Positions 56,956 through 64,000 of a DNA stretch of 64,000 nt are shown piece after piece (position 1 is the stretch's first letter; each line of letters starts with the position of its first letter). A model generated the notes under the pieces. The model had not been told where the DNA came from. It ran no database searches and was given only the letters and a program-made list of their open reading frames with translations. Origin of the DNA: Ardenticatenaceae bacterium (GTDB lineage: Bacteria > Chloroflexota > Anaerolineae > Promineifilales > Promineifilaceae); NCBI GenBank assembly GCA_020634245.1, contig JACKCC010000011.1, positions 62,001 through 126,000 of the forward strand, written 5' to 3'. The position numbers and the translations under genes were made by a program.

Positions 56956-56989
56956 ATTTTCCCGGAAACTGCGGAGTTTCCGGGAAAAT
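56956..56989. terminator. Bidirectional terminator hairpin
   Basis: ATTTTCCCGGAAACT and AGTTTCCGGGAAAAT pair exactly around GCGG between convergent genes. T-runs flank both ends. Confidence 0.78.
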
Positions 56990-57567
56990 CAAGTTTGCTC
57001 AAGCACCCGGACAACCGAGAGAACGGCCGGTCCAAGAAAAATGAGAAAATGTGCCAGAATAATGAGCAGTAAAGATACGATTCTGGCAAAGCTGTTTCTA
57101 ATTGGCAGGGTCGTGCCATGGGCTGCTCCCAAAAGAAAACGGGCCATGAGCGTTAAACCAATAGCCGCCAACACGACCACCCATCCCCAGGGGATGATAG
57201 GCGCAATGAGGAAAGGCGTTCGCAAAACAAACAGCTCTTTCATGAAAAATGGGTTCAGCATGAACAGAATCGCAAAAAAGAGCACAGGTGAACCCACATA
57301 AATTGTTTCACGGACTGTGATTCTCTTAAACATTTGGAGCACCTCCCAAATATGTTCGGCCAGAGCCGATTTTGCCAAATCGGGGAAAACCCCAATCCAC
57401 AATCTGATGAGCTTCGTTAACCGGCCTTGTTCATAGGCAGCACGGCATTGATCGCGAAACAGTTGGGCCATGTGCGGCCCATATTCGCGCCGGAACGCTG
57501 TCGGATAGACAAACAGCAGCCAGCGATAAAGACGATCTGAAACAGTAAGGGCTTTGGGGTTATCCAT
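56989..57567 (-). CDS. Four-helix membrane protein paired with PadR
   Basis: A 192-residue protein. Its N-terminal 60 residues (DRLYRWLLFVYPTAFRREYGPHMAQLFRDQCRAAYEQGRLTKLIRLWIGVFPDLAKSALAEHI) match the small conserved domain common in membrane proteins beside PadR regulators. Four hydrophobic segments follow (about 85-105, 115-130, 135-155 and 165-187). The last codons lie in the hairpin terminator. It starts two bases after the PadR gene ends, so they are one operon under the PadR operator at 57986. The role is probably a transport or stress-related membrane function, but it is not known. Confidence 0.72.
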   Translation of the reverse strand: MDNPKALTVSDRLYRWLLFVYPTAFRREYGPHMAQLFRDQCRAAYEQGRLTKLIRLWIGVFPDLAKSALAEHIWEVLQMFKRITVRETIYVGSPVLFFAILFMLNPFFMKELFVLRTPFLIAPIIPWGWVVVLAAIGLTLMARFLLGAAHGTTLPIRNSFARIVSLLLIILAHFLIFLGPAVLSVVRVLEQT

Positions 57568-57569
57568 TT

Positions 57570-57953
57570 TTAATCGATTCCGCCGGAGAGTGGCTTGATA
57601 TCTGACAAAAGCTGTTTGGCCCGTGCCTGCTCGACCAGATGGGCCAGTCGTTCGGCTTCTGCGCTGACGACCCGCTGGCCAAAATCGGTCAGTCGATAAT
57701 AGCGGCGGCGTTCATCATTCAGGTTGGGATCGACCCGCTCATCTATTTCTTCGATGACTTTTGCATTGCGCAGCCGTTTGATCGCGCCGTACAGGGTTCC
57801 TGGCCCCAGGTTTACCTGCCCATTTGTCCGGTAGAGGATTTCTTGCATGATATCGTAACCATGCCGCTCCCGGTCGGTTAATGACAATAGGATGTGAAAT
57901 ACGGCCGTTGACAATGGCAGTAATGATTGCGGGTCTTGTTCCGAAGCAGTCAT
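57570..57953 (-). CDS. PadR family transcriptional regulator
   Basis: The 127-residue protein is a compact PadR winged helix: AVFHILLSLTDRERHGYDIMQEILYRTNGQVNLGPGTLYGAIKRLRNAKVIEEIDERVDPNLNDERRRYYRLTDFGQRVVSAEAERL. It lacks the long N-terminal extension of the PadR at 3267. A 21-bp inverted repeat of GCGATATAT type lies just upstream and is its likely operator. It is followed by the membrane protein gene at 56989. Confidence 0.93.
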   Translation of the reverse strand: MTASEQDPQSLLPLSTAVFHILLSLTDRERHGYDIMQEILYRTNGQVNLGPGTLYGAIKRLRNAKVIEEIDERVDPNLNDERRRYYRLTDFGQRVVSAEAERLAHLVEQARAKQLLSDIKPLSGGID

Positions 57954-57985
57954 AAAATTCCCTTTAGATTTTGTATCGCAAAACG

Positions 57986-58006
57986 ATATATCGCATGGCG
58001 ATATAT
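57986..58006. promoter_or_regulatory. PadR operator
   Basis: ATATATCGC and GCGATATAT are perfect 9-bp arms with a 3-base spacer (ATG). A further copy TATCGCAAAACGATAT lies just before it. AT-rich inverted repeats of this type are established PadR sites. Confidence 0.68.
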
Positions 58007-58121
58007 TAAACGAAACCAGAGCCTCTTGTCAAGAGTATGAATACGATCAAAATTTTGCCAATTTCTGTTGTCCTACTGGCCGGGTTGAAGTATAGTGCTC
58101 GTCCAACCAAGTCGGTTTTGA

Positions 58122-59024
58122 ATGGAGAATGAATCAGTGAAGATTGGAACCAACGGCATTGTCACCAACGAATCAGGGCAGGTTTTGCTTATCCAGCGGG
58201 ATGACTCGCGCACGTTTGCGCCGCCGGGCGGCAGCGTAGAGACAGGCGAATTACCCACGGATAACATTGCCCGCGAAGTGCGCGAAGAGACGGGGTTGAT
58301 TGTGCTGCCGGTACGATTGGTCGGTGTCTACTTTTGGCCGATGAAACCGGAGGGACTGCTGAGTTTTGTCTTTCGCTGCATTCAGCGCGGCGGTGAAATT
58401 GCCACGTCGGATGAATCGCTGCAAGTGGATTATTTTTGGCCCCGCGCTTTGCCCAAACCGATGATCAATTTGCATCGGGAGCGTCTGGAGCATGGGCTAA
58501 ATCATCAAGGCGGCCCGGTTCATTGGGCGACGCATCGCATCCCGTTAAAGCTGCGACTGATGAGTTTATGGCTGGGTTTGGTGGTGTATCCACGCATGAA
58601 CCGGCAGCGGAAGCGGGATGGTAAGCCGGATTATGTTCCCGCGCCGCAGTGGCAGATCACGGCCGTTACCATCATCCGCAATCAAGATAACCACATCCTC
58701 TGGCTGAAAGATGGTGACCATTATCATCTGCCGGGCGGCGGCAGCACGCCAATGGAAGCGCCCTGGGAAACGGCCGTTCGCCATGCCCGCCAACAAACCC
58801 AACAAACCATCCAGCTAACGAATCTGACCACCATCACAGTCCATCCACAAAAACCGATTATAACGATGGCATTTACGGCAAAAATGAGCGGAACGGCCGT
58901 TTCCAATGCCAATTGGTTTGCGCCGGGCAGCGAACCAGAAAACAGTCTGCCTGAACACAGGCAGTTAGTGGCTGAGGCGAATGGTGGTGGGGAAACGGCC
59001 GTGTTCCGCCACCAAACCATGTGA
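58122..59024 (+). CDS. Tandem Nudix protein with an inactive second domain
   Basis: The 300-residue protein has two Nudix folds. The first (residues about 5-130) has a complete Nudix box at Gly37-Leu59: GSVETGELPTDNIAREVREETGL. The second (about 175-300) has LPGGGSTPMEAPWETAVRHARQQTQQT, where the catalytic REUXEE has become RHARQQ, so it should be inactive. The active domain may hydrolyse a nucleotide diphosphate. TATAGT lies about 30 bases before the ATG. A GTG at 58137, nine bases after GGAG, is an alternative start. Confidence 0.82.
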   Translation: MENESVKIGTNGIVTNESGQVLLIQRDDSRTFAPPGGSVETGELPTDNIAREVREETGLIVLPVRLVGVYFWPMKPEGLLSFVFRCIQRGGEIATSDESLQVDYFWPRALPKPMINLHRERLEHGLNHQGGPVHWATHRIPLKLRLMSLWLGLVVYPRMNRQRKRDGKPDYVPAPQWQITAVTIIRNQDNHILWLKDGDHYHLPGGGSTPMEAPWETAVRHARQQTQQTIQLTNLTTITVHPQKPIITMAFTAKMSGTAVSNANWFAPGSEPENSLPEHRQLVAEANGGGETAVFRHQTM

Positions 59025-59187
59025 TACTTCACTCACCTGATAAACATCACGCATCTAAAGTGATAAACGCAACTTCCATTCCCCGATCATAGTTTGTTAT
59101 ACTGCCTGGAGATGGATGGGTTACCCATTCTTCACCGGGCCATCGTCCCCAACATCGCCCCATTTAGTTTTCCCCGGAGGAGACGAC

Positions 59188-59643
59188 ATGACGTCTGAAA
59201 AATCTTATTCTCAAGAAGAACGACTGTTAGCAGCCCTGGCCCACGCGGCCATCATAACCGGCATGATTGCGCCGGTCGCTGGCCTGCTCATCTACATCAC
59301 GCAAAAGGAAAAATCATCCTACGCCGCCGGACAGGGGATGCAGGCCGCCATTTACCAACTGCTGGGCCTGCTGGTGATGATTCTGGCCTGGTCTTGCTGG
59401 GGCGTTTTTTACACGATTTCCCTGATCCCGCTCATAGCCAACGCCGACCAATACAATGACGCCCCGCCAGCCATCTTTTGGGTGGGGCTGGGATCGATGG
59501 TTTGCCCGTTTATCGTGATGGCGCTTTGGGGCTTGTACGGCTTGTGGGGCGCAGTCCGAGCCTGGACAGGGGCCGATTTCCGTTATCTGGTTATCGGTCA
59601 GGTGGTAGAAAAACGATTAATGAAAAGCGAGCGCCAGAGCTAG
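59188..59643 (+). CDS. DUF4870 family membrane protein
   Basis: A 151-residue protein with three hydrophobic segments (about residues 20-36, 55-85 and 95-115). The motif ERLLAALAHAAIITGMIAPVAGLLIYITQKEKSSYAAGQGMQAAIYQLLG matches DUF4870 proteins, small membrane proteins of unknown function. The ATG at 59188 follows GGAGG by seven bases. An earlier frame start at 59116 is less likely. Its stop lies inside an inverted repeat that leads to the next gene, the MEMO1-like protein at 59695. Confidence 0.8.
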   Translation: MTSEKSYSQEERLLAALAHAAIITGMIAPVAGLLIYITQKEKSSYAAGQGMQAAIYQLLGLLVMILAWSCWGVFYTISLIPLIANADQYNDAPPAIFWVGLGSMVCPFIVMALWGLYGLWGAVRAWTGADFRYLVIGQVVEKRLMKSERQS

Positions 59644-59675
59644 AGGAAGAACAATATTCTATCTCTCGCTCTGGC
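59633..59675. terminator. GCCAGAGC/GCTCTGGC hairpin
   Basis: Arms GCCAGAGC and GCTCTGGC with inner AGAG/CTCT pairs overlap the DUF4870 stop and end before TGTTTT. It may be a terminator or a repeat-derived stem of the TAGAG word type. Confidence 0.45.
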
Positions 59676-59694
59676 TGTTTTCGAGGGAACGATT

Positions 59695-60528
59695 ATGAAC
59701 ATACGGCCGTCACCCATCGCAGGCACCTGGTATCCGGGCAATCCAGCCCGGTTGACGCGGGCAATTGATGATTTTCTGGAACACGTGGATACGGTCGTGC
59801 CCTCCGGCAAAATCTGGGGACTGGTTGTGCCGCACGCTGGTTACCGTTATTCCGGCCAGGTAGCCGCCCACGCCTTCAGTTGTCTCAAAGGCTTGCAGCC
59901 AGACCTGGTGGTCGTTATTTCGCCGCTGCACCAGATGTACCACGCCTCACTCCTGACGACGGCTCACGATGCGTATGAAACGCCGCTGGGCGTAGTGGAA
60001 GTTGACCGGGCAGCGGTAGCGACAGTAAATCAGGCGCTGCAAAAATCGGGAATGGGGTTAACGGCCGTTGCCCACGACCATGAGCACGCCCTGGAAATCG
60101 AACTCCCTTTCTTGCAGCAAGTGCTGGGCCGCTTCAAGCTGCTGCCCATCATGATCCGCAACCAAAATCCGCTCATCGTCCAGATGTTGGCCCAGGCGGT
60201 GGCGGAAACGATAAACGGCCGTAACGCCATATTGATTGCCAGTTCCGATCTCTCCCACTTTTACCCGCAAGCGCTGGCTAACGATTATGACAGCGAAATT
60301 CTGCGCCGTGTGGAAGCCTTTGATCCTCAGGGCGTCCTTACGGCCGAAGAGGAACACGTTGGCTTTGCCTGCGGCCGGGGCGCAATTGCCACCGTCCTAT
60401 GGGCAGCTCAGGCGCTGGGCGCGAATCTGGTAGACATCCTCAACTACGCCACCTCTGGCGACGTGACCGGTAAATATGATTCCGTCGTTGGCTATGGCGC
60501 GGCCGTTATCTGGCAAAACCTGGAATAA
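59695..60528 (+). CDS. amrB: AmmeMemoRadiSam system protein B (MEMO1 family)
   Basis: The 277-residue protein matches the MEMO1/AmmeMemoRadiSam B family: RPSPIAGTWYPGNPARL, GLVVPHAGYRYSGQVAAHAFSCL, VISPLHQMYHASLLTTAHDAYETPLG, DHEHALEIELPFLQQVLG, ILIASSDLSHFYP and FACGRGAIATVLWAAQ. His residues in PHAG and SPLHQ and the Ser/Asp in SSDLSHF are conserved positions of the metal-binding site. Known partners are a radical SAM protein and AmmeMemoRadiSam A; neither is in the window. GAGGG lies before the ATG. The next gene is a UspA. Confidence 0.88.
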   Translation: MNIRPSPIAGTWYPGNPARLTRAIDDFLEHVDTVVPSGKIWGLVVPHAGYRYSGQVAAHAFSCLKGLQPDLVVVISPLHQMYHASLLTTAHDAYETPLGVVEVDRAAVATVNQALQKSGMGLTAVAHDHEHALEIELPFLQQVLGRFKLLPIMIRNQNPLIVQMLAQAVAETINGRNAILIASSDLSHFYPQALANDYDSEILRRVEAFDPQGVLTAEEEHVGFACGRGAIATVLWAAQALGANLVDILNYATSGDVTGKYDSVVGYGAAVIWQNLE

Positions 60529-60548
60529 CTCACCCTTTGGAGGCAAAA

Positions 60549-60995
60549 ATGAGCGGCATTGTTTGTGCAATTCGCGGCGGGGCATCCAGCCAACCGACCA
60601 TTAACCAGGCCATTCGGACGGCACAAGAAGCAAATCTACCCATTTATTTTTTATACGTCCTCAATCTCGATTTTTTGAATAAAGGCAGCCAATCCCGCAC
60701 CCATACCATCTCCGAAGAAATGCAGGAATTAGGTGAGTTTATTTTGCTGGCCGCCCAATCACAGGCGGAACGGCAAGGAGTGAGTGCTCAGGGCATCATT
60801 CGGGAGGGCGATGTGGTTGCGGATGAAATCATCGCCTTGTGCCGCGAAGTTACGGCCAATTATGTTATTTTGGGTCGTCCCAAAGGGGCGAAAGAGCAAA
60901 ATGTCTTTACCCATGAACAGCTAGATCGGTTTGGCCTGCATATCGAACAGGAAACCGGGGCTACAGTGGTTTATCCTGAAGGGAACAGTGCATGA
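60549..60995 (+). CDS. Universal stress protein (UspA), copy 1
   Basis: A 148-residue UspA fold protein: MSGIVCAIRGGASSQPTINQAIRTAQEANLPIYFLYVLNL at the N-terminus and YVILGRPKGAKEQNVFTHEQL in the ATP-binding region. The opening CAIRGG differs from the usual ILVAVDGS of UspA. The ATG follows GGAGG by five bases. It overlaps by four bases the permease gene (ATGA), and a second UspA of the same kind follows the permease at 62869, so it seems to serve that transporter. Confidence 0.8.
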   Translation: MSGIVCAIRGGASSQPTINQAIRTAQEANLPIYFLYVLNLDFLNKGSQSRTHTISEEMQELGEFILLAAQSQAERQGVSAQGIIREGDVVADEIIALCREVTANYVILGRPKGAKEQNVFTHEQLDRFGLHIEQETGATVVYPEGNSA

Positions 60996-62734
60996 GCGGT
61001 CATTCCAGTCATTCGTCATTCGTCATTCGTCACCCAATTAAGGTGCGCCGACTGCCACTATTGGCGCTGCTGTTGATCCTTATATGGCCCTGGACCACAA
61101 TGAAGGAAGCCCAGGCGCAGGAAACGGCCGTTTCCCCTCTCCTCACCGGCCACATCCGCGACGCGCAAAATCAACCTGTCTTCGACGCCCACATCACTGC
61201 CCTTTCCGGGGAAGATGTTTTAGCCGAAGGGGACAGCCAGGAAGACGGCCGTTACACCCTCCTCCTCGTCGCCGGCGACCCCATCCCCGACCAAATCACC
61301 ATTCAGGTCGAGCGCCACCATTTCAAAACCGCAACTTACAACATAAAAAGCCGTGACATCCAGGCTTTGCAGCAAAGCAATTTGCTCCACCTCCCCATCA
61401 TTACCCTGGAACGACGCCTGACGCCCGGATTCTGGATTGCTACCCTTGTTTTTGTGGGCATGTTAGCCCTTATTGCCCTGGGTAAACTGCACAACACCCT
61501 GGCCGCTCTGCTGGGAACCTCCCTCATCTTCGCCGTCAGCTATCTGGGAACCCCCTTGTACGAGGGCTTTTACATCTTCCATTTCGAAGATGCCCTGCGC
61601 TACATTGACTGGAACGTTATCTTCCTTATCATGGGCATGATGATCGTCATCGCCGTCGTCGAGCGGACCGGCGTCTTCCAATGGGCCGCTTACATGGCCT
61701 ACCGGCTGTCCGGCGGCCGTACCTGGCTGCTGGTCATCATCCTCATGATCGTTACCGGCATCGCCTCCGCCTTTCTCGACAACGTCACCACCATGCTGTT
61801 GATGACGCCGGTTACGATTCGTATTGCCCTCAGTTTAGGCATCAATCCGCTGGCGCTGCTCATGCCGGAAGTGATGGCCTCCAACGTTGTCGGTATCAGC
61901 ACATTGGTGGGGACGCCGACCAACATTCTCATCGGTTCCTACGGCGGGATTGGTTTTAACGATTTTCTGGTTAATTTGACTCCCGGCGTGCTTTTAGCGC
62001 TGGTGGGTCTCATTATCTACAACCTGTTCATTTACCGGCACGACTTCAAAGCGGCAACGGCCGGCGGCGGGATTTCCGAGGTGCTGCTGCAGCGGCTGGC
62101 CGAGCGCGGCCGCATTACCGAACCGGACCATCTTAAAAAAGCGGGGGTGGTCGGCGCGGGGATGATCCTGTTGTTTGTGCTGGGTGAGAAAGTGCATTTA
62201 TTGCCCTCGGTAACGGCCGTTATGGGCGCCACTGCCCTTCTCCTCTGGATCAAACCCGACATCGAAGAGATGATTGAAGCCGTTGACTGGACCACGCTCG
62301 TCTTCTTCATGACCCTGTTCATCAGCGTCGGCGCAGTTCAAGAAGTTGGACTGATCAGCTTTATTGCCTCTGGTATCGGCAAACTGGTCGGCGAGAATTT
62401 AACCCTGGCCATGCTGGCCATCATATGGATTAGCGCCATCCTTTCTACCGTTATCGCCAATATTCCTTTCACGGCGGCGATGCTGCCTGTCATCGGCTTT
62501 CTCAGCGGTTCAGTCCCTGGCGCCAGCAGCAAAGTGCTGTTTTACTGCCTCTCCGTCGGCTCGGCGATGGGCGGCAACGGCTCCCTCATCGGTGCATCGG
62601 CCAACATGGTCACCGCCGGTATTGCCGAACGCGCCGGTTCGCCCATGACCTACATGTACTTTTTGAAGAAAGGCTTCCCGGCGCTTCTCGTCACCGTCGG
62701 CCTGGCCACCATCTGGCTGTTCATCCGTTTTTAG
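60992..62734 (+). CDS. SLC13-type permease with N-terminal exported domain
   Basis: The 580-residue protein has a signal segment, then an extracytoplasmic carboxypeptidase regulatory-like domain (about 48-140, LLTGHIRDAQNQPVFDAHITAL...AEGDSQEDGRYTLLL), and then about ten helices of an SLC13/CitM/ArsB permease, with MGMMIVIAVVERTGVFQWAAYMAYRLSGGRTWLL, GIASAFLDNVTTMLLMTPV, VGTPTNILIGSYGG and the second repeat MGGNGSLIGASANMVTAGIAE. Substrate could be a dicarboxylate, sulfate or anion; not decided. The first residues (SGHSSHSSFVIRHP) come from a heptamer array GTCATTC. Two UspA genes flank it. Confidence 0.84.
   Translation: MSGHSSHSSFVIRHPIKVRRLPLLALLLILIWPWTTMKEAQAQETAVSPLLTGHIRDAQNQPVFDAHITALSGEDVLAEGDSQEDGRYTLLLVAGDPIPDQITIQVERHHFKTATYNIKSRDIQALQQSNLLHLPIITLERRLTPGFWIATLVFVGMLALIALGKLHNTLAALLGTSLIFAVSYLGTPLYEGFYIFHFEDALRYIDWNVIFLIMGMMIVIAVVERTGVFQWAAYMAYRLSGGRTWLLVIILMIVTGIASAFLDNVTTMLLMTPVTIRIALSLGINPLALLMPEVMASNVVGISTLVGTPTNILIGSYGGIGFNDFLVNLTPGVLLALVGLIIYNLFIYRHDFKAATAGGGISEVLLQRLAERGRITEPDHLKKAGVVGAGMILLFVLGEKVHLLPSVTAVMGATALLLWIKPDIEEMIEAVDWTTLVFFMTLFISVGAVQEVGLISFIASGIGKLVGENLTLAMLAIIWISAILSTVIANIPFTAAMLPVIGFLSGSVPGASSKVLFYCLSVGSAMGGNGSLIGASANMVTAGIAERAGSPMTYMYFLKKGFPALLVTVGLATIWLFIRF
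61003..61036. repeat. GTCATTC heptamer array in the permease N-terminus
   Basis: GTCATTCCA, GTCATTC, GTCATTC, GTCATTC and GTCACCC follow at 7-base steps. They encode SHSSFVIRHP-like residues at the start of the permease. Confidence 0.72.
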
Positions 62735-62748
62735 TATCTTCTCAAAAA

Positions 62749-62805
62749 GTAGGGGCGTACCCTTGTGGTCGCCCATGTGGGGCAGGCACAAGGCACTGCC
62801 CCTAC
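62749..62805. repeat. 57-base MITE-like repeat, copy 2
   Basis: The element begins GTAGGGGCGTACCCTTGTGG and ends GCCCCTAC with an inverted-end structure. It matches the copy at 40532-40588 in length and flanking ends; the centre differs. Confidence 0.8.
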
Positions 62806-62835
62806 CGCAATACTGCTTTTGGACGAATCGATCAC

Positions 62836-62864
62836 GAGACTACGAGACTGGAGACTGGAGACTA
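62836..62864. repeat. GAGACTG heptamer array
   Basis: GAGACTA, CGAGACTG, GAGACTG, GAGACTA follow at 7-8 base steps and end five bases before the ATG of the UspA copy 2 gene. Confidence 0.6.
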
Positions 62865-62868
62865 AATT

Positions 62869-63324
62869 ATGTCCGACCAAAAACTTAACCAAATCCTTTG
62901 CGCTGTGCGCGGCGGGCCGGAAAGCCGCGAAACCGTCACCTACGCCATCGATTTAGCCCTGGAAACCAACGCACGCTTGACTTTTTTCCACGCGATGGAT
63001 GCCGAGTTTCTTAACTATGCCACGATTGGTCCGCTCAGTGTTGTTTACCAAGAATTAGCCGAGATGGGCAAATTCACCATGCTCATTTTGGCTGATCGCG
63101 CCCAGCGGCGCGGCGTGGCCGAGGTCAATTACGTGGTCTGGGAAGGCAACATCCGCAAGCAGCTGCTCCAGGCGGCCATCGAGACGAAAGCGGAAGTGAT
63201 GGTTATGGGCCGTCCTACACGCAGCCCCACCCAAAATGTGTTTAAGTTTGACGAAATGGAAAGTTTTGCGGCAGAACTAGAAAAGGAAGGGCATTTACGT
63301 CTCATTCTGGTTCCTGAAGGTTGA
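62869..63324 (+). CDS. Universal stress protein (UspA), copy 2
   Basis: The 151-residue UspA protein starts MSDQKLNQILCAVRGGPESRETVTYAIDLALETNARLTFFHAMDAEFLNYATIG and later has EVMVMGRPTRSPTQNVFKFDEMESFAAELE. It shares the CAVRGG opening and the GRPxxxxxQNVF loop with the copy at 60549, so both come from one paralogous set. A heptamer array occupies the place of a Shine-Dalgarno sequence. It follows the SLC13 permease and a 57-base repeat. Confidence 0.82.
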   Translation: MSDQKLNQILCAVRGGPESRETVTYAIDLALETNARLTFFHAMDAEFLNYATIGPLSVVYQELAEMGKFTMLILADRAQRRGVAEVNYVVWEGNIRKQLLQAAIETKAEVMVMGRPTRSPTQNVFKFDEMESFAAELEKEGHLRLILVPEG

Positions 63325-63484
63325 ATCTTGTAATAGACTGAGGTAAAGATGGACAAACTATGGAGGATGACTTACCCGTTTTCACTTAAATCTCTTATTC
63401 CGGGCATCATACCGCTCCGGCCACTACTTTTTATTTCCATTTGGTGAAAGTTCACCTCATCACCTTTATTGTAAGGAGCCTCAA

Positions 63485-64000
63485 ATGAAAAAATTTAGAA
63501 ATTTATTAGCAAATGGAACGCTAGTCTTGGTATTGTTGGCAGTATTGGCGTTGGTTGTGAGGTTCACGTTGGCGCAAGGAACCAGGCCAGAACAGGAAAT
63601 CAATGAACCGGAAGGGATTGAAGACACAACAGCATCAGTATACAACGTCATCCCCATCCAGGGACGATTAACCGACAACAATGGCAATCCCCTAGATGGC
63701 TATCACGTTATAACATTCACACTCTATGCCACATCTTACGACACAACTCCTTTATGCCAGGATGATGACTCGGTAAACGTTGACAATGGTTTGTTTAACG
63801 CCGAGATGGATTGGTGTACCTCTTCAGATATAGATGGCAAACGGCTTTTCCTCGGTATTCAGGTCGAGGGGGATACGGAGATGACGCCGCGCAAGGAAAT
63901 CTATCCTGTTCCTTATGCCTTTAGCCTGCGACCAGGCGCCATCATCAGCGGTTCGCTCTCCAGTGCTGTCTTACATGTCGAAAACTGGTCCTCTTCTGGC
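63485..64000 (+). CDS. Start of a secreted repeat-type protein (partial)
   Basis: The frame is open from the ATG at 63485 to the window's right edge (172 codons). A signal peptide covers about residues 1-29 (MKKFRNLLANGTLVLVLLAVLALVVRFTLAQG). The mature part begins with an acidic linker, then VIPIQGRLTDNNGNPLDGYHVITFTLYATSYDTTPLCQDDDSVNVDNGLFNAEMDW...KRLFLGIQVEGDTEMTPRKEIYPVPYAFSL. That pattern opens many large secreted or surface proteins, often followed by repeats. AAGGAG lies seven bases before the ATG. Confidence 0.72.
   Translation, partial: MKKFRNLLANGTLVLVLLAVLALVVRFTLAQGTRPEQEINEPEGIEDTTASVYNVIPIQGRLTDNNGNPLDGYHVITFTLYATSYDTTPLCQDDDSVNVDNGLFNAEMDWCTSSDIDGKRLFLGIQVEGDTEMTPRKEIYPVPYAFSLRPGAIISGSLSSAVLHVENWSSSG

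Overview
The window reads as a piece of bacterial chromosome, most likely from an uncultured filamentous or sludge-type member of the Chloroflexota (Anaerolineae/Ardenticatenia-like). This is inferred from the mix of genes: a giant lipoprotein of the alpha-2-macroglobulin type, secreted Calx-beta/pre-peptidase proteins with Pro/Thr-rich linkers, glycine-rich RRM proteins, PadR regulators, EamA transporters and an Eis-like acetyltransferase. No rRNA and no phage, plasmid or transposase gene was seen. Three tRNAs are present: Ser(CGA), Pro(GGG) and Leu(TAG).

Layout. 1-4.1 kb: end of a metallo-beta-lactamase-fold gene, a TetR regulator with YrdB, a TIGR03936 protein and a lipoprotein, then a PadR regulator with its palindromic operator and a His-rich protein. 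4.0-6 kb: tRNA-Ser, tadA, sfsA and a glycine-rich RRM protein. 6.2-15.4 kb: the 2020-residue macroglobulin lipoprotein, an alpha/beta-hydrolase fused to a cyclic-nucleotide domain, a response regulator and a second RRM protein. 15.5-21.2 kb: pcm, EamA, homocysteine methyltransferase, an Eis-like GNAT protein, a methyltransferase, a tiny membrane protein and a zinc peptidase. 21.3-26.7 kb: rpsO-pnp, a CDGSH protein with clpP, and eno. 27-31.2 kb: a URO-D family protein, EamA, an AraC-Ogt fusion and queG. 31.3-35.9 kb: a partner-switching module (STAS, kinase, STAS, GAF-SpoIIE phosphatase) with a possible structured RNA inside it. 36-40.4 kb: LOG, a phosphate-binding-like lipoprotein, uppP, tgt and a secreted DxDxDG-repeat protein. 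40.4-43.9 kb: dispersed repeats, then a SAM-I riboswitch controlling a Cys/Met-metabolism PLP enzyme followed by aspartate kinase. 43.88-45.82 kb: an AT-rich island with a HEPN protein and an HNH nuclease. 46-52.8 kb: two CPBP proteases, a thioesterase, tRNA-Pro and surface proteins. 53-55.4 kb: clpP, tig and tRNA-Leu. 55.5-64 kb: 8-oxoguanine deaminase-like protein, PadR with a membrane partner, a double Nudix protein, AmmeMemoRadiSam B, two UspA proteins around an SLC13 permease, and the start of a secreted protein.

Three genome-scale signatures run through the window. The palindrome ACGGCCGT occurs about three times per kb in native DNA, inside and outside genes, and is missing from the HEPN/HNH island. 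Degenerate tandem arrays with a 7- or 8-base period (STRR-like) sit in many intergenic spaces, often as inverted pairs that can fold, and some have entered coding sequence (queG, the SLC13 permease, the LOG gene). Many genes have a TATAAT-like box only 6-8 bases before the start codon, which suggests leaderless mRNAs.

The strongest candidates for something new are the SAM-I riboswitch whose P3 helix has been expanded by an octanucleotide array, the HEPN-HNH pair with a 26-bp palindrome between its genes, and the putative structured RNA inside the partner-switching operon.
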